From Zygnema cylindricum (lineage: Eukaryota; Streptophyta; Zygnematophyceae; Zygnematales; Zygnemataceae), in contig JBBHKE010000712.1 of NCBI GenBank assembly GCA_037447655.1, forward strand, positions 62,001 to 126,000: a stretch of 64,000 bases of DNA, given 5' to 3'. Numbering within the stretch: the first letter of the stretch is position 1; the number at the start of each line of letters is the position of its first letter. Shown here piece after piece: positions 56,560 through 64,000 of the stretch. The notes beneath the pieces were generated by a model. The model saw nothing but the letters and a program-made list of their open reading frames with translations. It had not been told where the DNA came from and did not search any database. The translations under genes and the position numbers were made by a program.

Positions 56560-57249
56560 GCATAAAGGAATAATTAACACTTTTAAATTTATTTTGGGTT
56601 CAACAGATGTAACTTAATGGATCTGATATAACATTATCAACTATGTTAATGATTTACGCCTTTCAGCACTAGTCATTTGGATCAAGCATTTACTCTTATA
56701 CAGGAGAGGACCATTAAACTACAATTTTGTTCTGTTTTACTCACGACTTTTTTGACTTTTTTTTGCTAAAATAACGATATACAACATATATTTGACATTT
56801 GTTAACCCTTTTCGTCTGAAAGACAAAAATATTGGAGAAGAATAGTTTGAAGCCATAATAATAAATATACAAAAGAACTTGATGCGTCTTATTGTATTTC
56901 ATAATTTAAAATGTGAACTGATATATTCTTCTAATTGCTAAGATTTCCTTTCATACAAAGTCTCATATTATTGATTAATTTGGATTAGAAAATGGGCTTT
57001 GATTGAGCTTTAATTTCAAAGCCGTTAGTTATTGTGTGCTTCAATAGCGCTTGATTTTAAAGACCGTAGAACTAATGTTGCCGACTATGGGCAAATATCA
57101 AACTACTAAAGTAAAAGAAATTGAAACGTCGCAATAGATTTAACACTCGAAGTACATGAAAAAAAAATCATAAAAATTAGGGCACTTTCCCATGTGATAA
57201 AATAAAAGTTTTTTCCTGTGCCATTCCTCAAAAGCGAAGTCCATGAAAA
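56560..57249. other. No gene recognised
   Basis: This is very A+T-rich sequence with only short frames. Confidence 0.4.
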
Positions 57250-58255
57250 TGCAATTCTGTGTCCTTGATTGGACTACAGAATTCACAAAGCCTCTAGGTA
57301 GTTTTTAGCTAACCCACTTTCAAACACAACCAATGTTACCCAAGCAGACACGTTGACAATTTGACTAGACCCCTATGCAGTCTGGACTCCCCTGAGTCCG
57401 CGGCAAAAGAAATCACTGAAAACGGCCAACCAGCCGATAGGTTATGAGGTGGCAAAAATGCCAATTTATACAAACTCTCAAACAGATAGGTGGTTGTCTG
57501 CTTAAAAAATTGTTAATTCCTAGCCCCTCTCACAACCCTTATCTACTTTACTACGATCCAATCAAATAACTGTACATTACAGAAAGGTACTACGGGTGAT
57601 GTCTTTATTTTACGATTTGTGTACGACAAGGCCACTGAGTGGACGCGTGTCCACATTTCACTCGTCTTTATGTTCCCTAGAATTCTCGCGACCAAATGTT
57701 ATCTCTCCACGTGGCGCCAGGTTATGGCACGCTCGAAAGACGCCAAAGTGACCATTCCGAAATCGCGGCGGCAATATGTCTCGTTAGATCAAAATCCGAC
57801 ATTAAATGTTCGCCGTTGTAACAAATGCCCGATTCATTTATTTCGTGCAAGATCATGTTTGCACTGTATATTAATTAGTTCTATGTTCTTTCATTCATAA
57901 TTCAATTAATCGATTTAAAGATCATAACACAACTTAAGTATTTATCAAACCCTTTGTAATTTAACGAACTTCTAAGACATATCGGTTAGAGCTGATGGCT
58001 ACGCCTCGCTCTGCCGGTCGGAGATTTGAGTCATGCCGGATTTAACCTTTTGTTGAAAGTGACTTATGTCACTCTTTAGTCCTGCCTATGGAGCTGAGGC
58101 AGCCATGGCTCCACTACTCTCTCTCTCTCCTTCAGTGACTACAGCAAGTATGGGGGATAGAGGAAAGAGGTGAAAGCAGACTGCCGACGCTTCTTTCTTT
58201 TTCTACTAAGCTATTCTAACCTAAAAAATACTCTATGAATCTAGTGATTTCAACA
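57250..58255 (-). repeat. 3' LTR of copia B
   Basis: On the minus strand it runs from TGTTGAAATCAC to CACAGAATTGCA. It shares the GCCTCTAGG, GGACTCCCCTGAGTC and CAGCCATGG blocks with the LTRs of copia A and C. A polypurine tract, AAGAGGAG, precedes it on the minus strand. A tRNA-like stretch (57980-58041; ATCGGTTAGAGC, then GATTTGAGTCATGCC) occupies the same place as in the other LTRs. Confidence 0.75.
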
Positions 58256-59251
58256 CTCCTCTTATGTTCTAGTCTAATTTTAACTTTTCTTTCAATCCAC
58301 ATTTTTCCATACAATATTTTAACTTGGGAGAGGGCACAGGTTTGGTCATCATGTCAGCCACCATTTCTTCATCAGACCTTTACACAAGATTCACAATTTT
58401 ATTATCAACTTTTTCCCTCACGAAGCTTAATCTTATGCCCATATGCTTAGCTTTGATATGATGTTTTGGATTGGCTGCAATTGTAATGGCAGCCTGATTA
58501 TCACAAAAGACTTCATACACTCCCTCTTTTATATACCCCAGTTCTTGCAACAAGGACTTGACCCACATCAACTCTTTCACAGCAGAACAAGAGGCAATAT
58601 ACCCAGCCTCCATAGTAGAGTGAGCAACCACCTTTTGTTGTTTGCTGCTCCAATAGCAAACACCTTCCCAAACATGCAACACATACCCAAAAGTGCATCT
58701 TCTCATTGGTGCATCTCCATAATTGGCATCACTCTAAGTAGTGATATATCAGTGTGCTCCCCCCCCAAATGCAACCATAACTCTTTGGTTCCCACCAGAT
58801 ATCTCATGACTCGCTTGGCTGCCTCTTAGTCTCTTTTTTATGGCTCCTACTGGGTACTCCAACTGTTGCCGCTATATCCTGTTTGGTACAGTTCATAGAG
58901 TAAATTAGTCTTCCTACAACCTGCCTGTAAGGAATAGACTTCATAAATTCTCTCTCTTCTAGACTAATTTGATCATCTAGGATTATCACTCCTCCTTCCA
59001 CAATTCCATCACTAATTTTTTTCAAGTCCATGGGAGTGGTACAACTAATTACATTTTCCATCTAGAATTTCTAAACCATATTACCTATTGCTTCTTCTTG
59101 AGAAAGTCTAATGATCATTTTCCCCCAACTCTCTCCATTTAGATCCCCAAAATATATCTTGCCTCCCCTAAATCCTTCATATCAAATCAACTTCTAAGAT
59201 CTTTCTTTAACTTATTGATCTTTTCTAAAGACTTACTTAACACCAATAGAT
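58256..59251 (-). pseudogene. 3' end of copia B pol (RT thumb and RNase H), cut by copia C
   Basis: On the minus strand the RT connection region (KSLEKINKLKKDL...MKDLGEARYILGI, with stops) is followed by TTPMDLKK, the SIPYRQVVG segment (58804-59061) and RNase H (58380-58706) with CDNQAAITIAANPKHH. At 59251 the RT sequence stops abruptly at the LTR of copia C. The rest of copia B should lie to the right of copia C, outside the window. Confidence 0.85.
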
Positions 59252-60200
59252 TGAAACTTTGTGACCTCCATTGGTCCACAAAATTTCCAGTTTATATGAA
59301 GCCTCTAGGATAATATTTGCACTTTTGACTTTGGCAATTAATAAGTGCCACCTTGGCACGCAAAAACTATGACTGACTACACCACTGTGTAGCGTGGACT
59401 CCCCTGAGTCCGCAGCAAAAATAATCACTGAATTTGCTCACCCGGGCAATAAGTCATGGCCGGCCAAAAATGGCCTATAAATACAGAAGCACTCTGGGAG
59501 AGAGGCTGAAACCAAGAAATATTCTAAGTCCTAAACTATTTCTTTACGCCTACTACTAGTGTACCTATCCAATCAGACGACCGTAAGGTAGAAGAAGGTA
59601 CAGGTACCTCTATACTTCTTGTACGGCCATAGTTTGGCATGGCCGCTCCGCTGACGCGTGTCAGTTCTTGAACCGAAGTTGCTCCTTCCGTGATACCGGC
59701 TGTCCATTCATCCCTCGCCAGGTGTCACCCGCCGATATATGCTCAGCAAACCGCCAAAAACAACTCCTAAATTCCAGCTCCTCCGCGAGCCGTAGATCGC
59801 GAACGACTTTCAATTTCTTCCGTCGAAATTCGATGTCGTTTCGTGCGATACTTTATTTCGTGCGGTACCGCATGTTTCATGTTCACTTCATCCAGTAATA
59901 GTTTGAATGAAATATGCCAACGCGTTACAATTTATATATTTACGAAACAAGTTAAGATTATCGTTTCGACAAGACCTACTGGATAAGGCAAACGACTACG
60001 CCGTATGGCTGTTATCCGGAGTTCATTGGTTCAAGTCCTATTAGTGCATGTTTACATTTTGCATTAAACTAAAGCTTCTCTCTTTCTCCTTACCTGCATG
60101 AGACAGCCATGGCTCCTTGGTAGTCCTCAGTGACTACGACAAGTATGAGGGCTACTGGAGGACCAAAAAGGACAAGACTATAAAATACCTTTTTTCAACG
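59252..60200 (-). repeat. 3' LTR of copia C
   Basis: On the minus strand it starts near GTTGAAAAAAGG, preceded by the polypurine tract AAATAAAGGGAG, and ends GGAGGTCACAAAGTTTCA. It is homologous to the copia A and B LTRs. The first base after the tract is C where T is expected. The five bases outside its left end are TAGAT; the matching copy is beyond the window. Confidence 0.8.
59966..60047 (+). other. tRNA-like module inside the copia C LTR
   Basis: ACCTACTGGATAAGGC resembles a tRNA D arm, and TTGGTTCAAGTCC a T arm or B box, about 50 bp apart, in the same place and antisense orientation as in copia A. The anticodon arm is not well formed. Confidence 0.45.
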
Positions 60201-63200
60201 CTCCCTTTATTTTCTAGTCTTGCTTTTGCTTCAGCCCACATATCTTCCTACAAAATATCAGTTTAGGAGAAGGAACCAGTTTAGTCATCATATCTGCTAA
60301 CATCTCTTCAACTGGTCTATATTCCAAGCTAATTATTTTATTCTCAACCCTTTCTCTAACAAAGCTTAAACGAATATCCATATGCTTTGATTTAAAGTGA
60401 TGCTTAGGGTTTGCTGCAATTGCAATTGCAGCTTGATTGTCACAAAATATTTTTTGCACTCCATTGTTCATATATCATGATTCTTGAAGCAAAGATTTCA
60501 CCCACATTAATTTTTTCACAGCCGAACGAGAGGACATATACTCAGCCTCCATGGCTGACTGAGAAATCACCTTTTGTTGCTTGCTTCTCCAACAGCAAGC
60601 TCCATTCCCAACATATAACACATACCCAGAAGAACACCTCCTCATCGGAGCATCCCGATAACTGGCATCACTCCTAGTAGTGATGTCAGTATTATCCCCT
60701 CCTAAATGCAACCATAGATCTCTTGATCCTATGAATTACCGCATGACCCTTTTGGCCACTTCCCAATCTTTCTTCCTAGGATCATTCAGACTCCTACTTA
60801 ATACTCCCACAGCTGTTGCTATATCAGGATGAGTACAGTTCATAAAATAGATCAAACTACCGACAACCTGTCTGTACGGAATAGTTTGCATGAACTTACT
60901 TTCCTCAGGTCCTAACTCATTATCTAAGATCAAGATTCCCTCTTCTGAGCTCCCCTCATTTCCCTTTTTTAAGTCCATTGGAGTCGTACAACTATTTGCT
61001 TTATCCATTTGAAATTTTCCAGCAAATTCCCAATTGCTTCCTTTTGAGTTAGTCTAATTGTTTTCTTTTCTCTATTATCTCCATCTGAATTCCCAAAATA
61101 TACTTTGCCTCCCCGAAATCTTTCATTTCAAATCTACTCTTTAGATCTTTTTTCAATCTATTAATTTTCTCCATTGATTTACTCAAAATAAGCAAATCAT
61201 CAACATAGATGGCAATGAAAATTATACCTTCCTCATCCTCAAATAAGTAGATGGAATGATCCGAACTAATTCGGATATATTCCAAACTCGTTAAAAACCC
61301 ATCTAGCGTTTTGTTCCATTGGCGTGGAGCTTGTTTTAGTCAATAAAGAAACTTTATCAATCTGCACACCTTACTTTTTTCTCCTTTCTCCACAAATCCT
61401 TCGGTTATCGCATGAAGATCTCTTCTTCCAATTCTCCGTTTAAGAAAGCGGTTTTGATGTCCATCTGGTGCACTTCCATGTCTTCCGCTGCCGCTAGACT
61501 AAGTAGAATCCGGACGGAGGGAAATCTAACAACCGGAGCGAAGGTCTCCTCATAATCAATTCCCTCCTTTTGTGTAAACTCCTTTGCCACCAATCTGGCC
61601 TTTTATCGCTCAATAGTATTATCCGGATAAAGCTTCAACTTAAATACCCACTTGCATCCTATTGGTCTTCTATCCAAAGGACAATCCACCAACTCCCATG
61701 TGTTCGCTTCCATAATGGAAGCCATTTCATCATTAAAAGCTGTCACCCATCTACCACCTTCCGGACTATTAACTGCTTCTAGGTAAGTCTAGGGTTCGCT
61801 CAAATGTGACAGCTTAGTTACCTTGTTGTTCACTTGTCTCTCTTGAAGGCTCTTGTTGCTTCTCCTTCCAACTTCAAATTCTGACGCTGGGATGGAGGGT
61901 AATCTCGGATTTCTCTGAACAACTTCAACTTCTCCCCTTTCCGTGGAGTCCATCTCCGGTCGTTCATCGTCCATTTCCTTTATTTCCTCGTTTTCTTCCT
62001 CGGTTTGAATCCGAAGTTGTGACTCCAAGAGAGGATTATTCCCGGTCAGATTTTTCTCTTCCTCTGCACGATCAGGCTGAACTGGAGTACGGTTAGTAGA
62101 ATCTGCATCTAACTCACTTTCGGATTCAATTCAAATTCTGACTGGTTTAGTGTACTTAAAGGGATCTATGGATTTTCCTTCATCCATAACTACCAAGTGT
62201 TTTACTAGAATTATATCTTTTCTTCCGAGATCATAATTTCTATAACCTTTTACGTTCTCATCATACCCAAGTAAGTATCTCGGCTTTCCTCTAGCATCTA
62301 ACTTCCAATCAGATTTTTCTGTGTTTAAACTAAACACTTGACTTCCAAACACCTTTAAGTGTGATATGTTAGCTTTTCTCCCGGTCCATCTTTCATAGGG
62401 TGTTTGACCTTTTACAGCTGAGGTAAGGACTCTATTTTTGAGATAGTTAGCACAATTCATGGCTTCTGCCCAAAATCTTTTCCTTATCTTTTTATCTGTC
62501 AACATGCTACGGGCACTATCACTTAATGTCCGATTTAGTCTCTCGGCTACACCATTTTGTTCTGGATTCTTTGGGCCAGTCTATTGGTGTTGAACCCCTT
62601 CCTCTTTTAAGTAATCCTCAAACTCATTAGAAGTGAATTCCCCCCCATTATCACTTCTCACTCTCTTTATGGGTGTCTCATGAAGCTTTTCACTCCATGA
62701 TTTATATTTCTTAAAATAAGCCGAAGACTTAGATTTGTTTTTCAAGAAATATAATCTAGAGTATCTAGACCAATCTTCAGTGATAGTAAGCATAAATTTT
62801 TTCCCTCCAACTGATGGCACTTTGGCCTGTCCCCATATGTCAGCGTGAACCAAATCTTAAACCTTTTCACCCTTATATGTTGCGGCTTTTGGAAAAGGCA
62901 ATATGTGAGCTTTTCCTTGAGCACACCCACTACAATCATCCAAAGTCTCATTATCTCCAAAATGTATGCCCTCAACTACACCCATTTTTTTCATTTCCTT
63001 CAATCTATCTAGATGCACATGTCCCATTCTTTTATGCCACATCATCAAATCCATTACACCAGCATAATAAACTCCTGTCTTTCCATTACTCAAATTCAGC
63101 CTAAACATTCCTTGGCTACCCTTTTCAGCTGTGAAGTACTCTTCATTCTCATAGCTAGCAACAAAGTCTCCTTTCTTAGTACTAGTATCAAAACCCTTGT

Positions 63201-64000
63201 CATCTAAGACCGACGTAGAGATAAGATTTTTGTTCAACTCTAGGATAAAAATAACATCAGAGAAAGTGACTTTGGATGCCTTTCCATCAACTAAGTCTTT
63301 CAGATCCACAGATCCCACTAAATTAGTGGTGACTATTCTCCCATCCCCATACTCTATCTCTACAGTAAGGATCTTTCTCATTTTGGTAAACAGTGGTTTT
63401 TCTCTACACATGTGCATAGAGGCTCCTAAATCAATAATCCATCCTTCTTCTGGAGCTTCTTTTACTCCACCGAAAGCACACTTTTGCCTCCTAGGAATTT
63501 CCGGCTCACCGTTCACCTCCAGCTGCTCGTTGAGGAGGAGTTCTCCATCGTCCTCATCGGAGTCCTCTTCGATGACTTGTGTTACCACAAATGCCTTCTT
63601 TTTCTCTGCGGCTGGTTTTTCGACCTGTTCCTCCTTCAATCTCAGCTCTGTCAGTTTAGTACCATTCGCCATGTAATCTCCCGACTTCTTACAAAAGTGA
63701 CAAATCCCCTTCGAAGGCCTCGATCCAGATCCTTCCAATTGATTTCCTCTTCCCCCTCCACCAAAGTTTCCATATGGTTTCTTAGAATCCTTATCTCCAT
63801 AATTAGTTCCAGCAGCCAATGCCTGAACACTCTTTCTTCCTCTCCGAATCTCAATTGTATTTTCCCGAACCAAAATCATTCCCACAACGTAGTTCCAAAT
63901 CCATCGATGATTTGGCAAGTCTTGAACCCTGTTAACAATATTTTCATAATCCTGTGGGAGTTTCATCAACAAAGTATTCACCTTCTCTTTCTCGGTCTCC
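60201..64000 (-). pseudogene. gag-pol remnant of copia C, running off the right edge
   Basis: One minus-strand frame carries Gag from the window edge, through a damaged zinc knuckle, CHFCKKSGDYMANG, with His and last Cys lost (near 63690), and a protease motif DLGAS (Ser lost). It continues through GAG-pre-integrase (HKRMGH, CSGC) and the integrase core (HADIWG, RSDNGGEF, PEQNGVAERL), then reverse transcriptase and RNase H (60214-60711, CDNQAAIAIAANPKHH). Stops occur near 62855, 62581, 62131, 61789, 60736 and 60475. The reverse-transcriptase piece with YVDD (61285-61049) is in another frame. It is the best preserved pol of the minus-strand copia family here and the youngest, since it sits inside copia B. 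Confidence 0.9.

Overview
The window looks like nuclear DNA of a green plant or streptophyte alga. The only host gene I recognise is a spliced, plant-type U2AF65 (large subunit of the U2 auxiliary splicing factor), with GT-AG introns that preserve phase across 13 exons. The primer-binding sites of two copia elements match the anticodon arm of the plant initiator tRNA-Met. I cannot name the species. Most of the remaining sequence is transposable-element DNA in nested layers.

Layout. 1-14 kb: the end of a copia LTR, then a Ty3/gypsy-like element with gag and protease but no visible reverse transcriptase. A copia solo LTR breaks its protease, and a full copia element (6727-13029, minus strand, TSD CAGAC) breaks its 3' LTR copy. 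14-26.9 kb: no host gene, but many non-autonomous DNA elements. These are an 8-bp-TSD family (here MITE-1), a hAT-like family (MITE-2), a TA-target mariner-like family (MITE-3), a PIF/Harbinger-like family (MITE-4), two large foldback elements, a Helitron-like terminus and a 49/50-bp minisatellite. 26,955-32,862: a second complete but decayed copia element on the plus strand. 33.5-35.2 kb: a chain of MITE-3 copies. 35.8-52.1 kb: U2AF65 on the minus strand, carrying in its introns MITEs, a decayed exon copy, tandem repeats and a broken PIF/Harbinger transposase flanked by an exact 300-bp direct repeat. 52.5-56.6 kb: more MITEs, including an apparent composite of inverted MITE-2 copies. 57.2-64 kb: a copia 3' end cut by a younger copia element that runs off the right edge.

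The U2AF65 exons encode an RE/RS-rich N-terminus, RRM1 and RRM2. I found no exons for the C-terminal UHM (third RRM). All retroelement genes are broken, so no mobile element here seems to encode a full set of working proteins. Several insertions can be checked internally because an uninterrupted copy of the target lies elsewhere in the window. The most interesting points are copia primer sites in which the gag AUG is the complement of the primer tRNA anticodon, tRNA-like modules inside LTRs, and long pyrimidine tracts in the gene for a pyrimidine-tract-binding protein.
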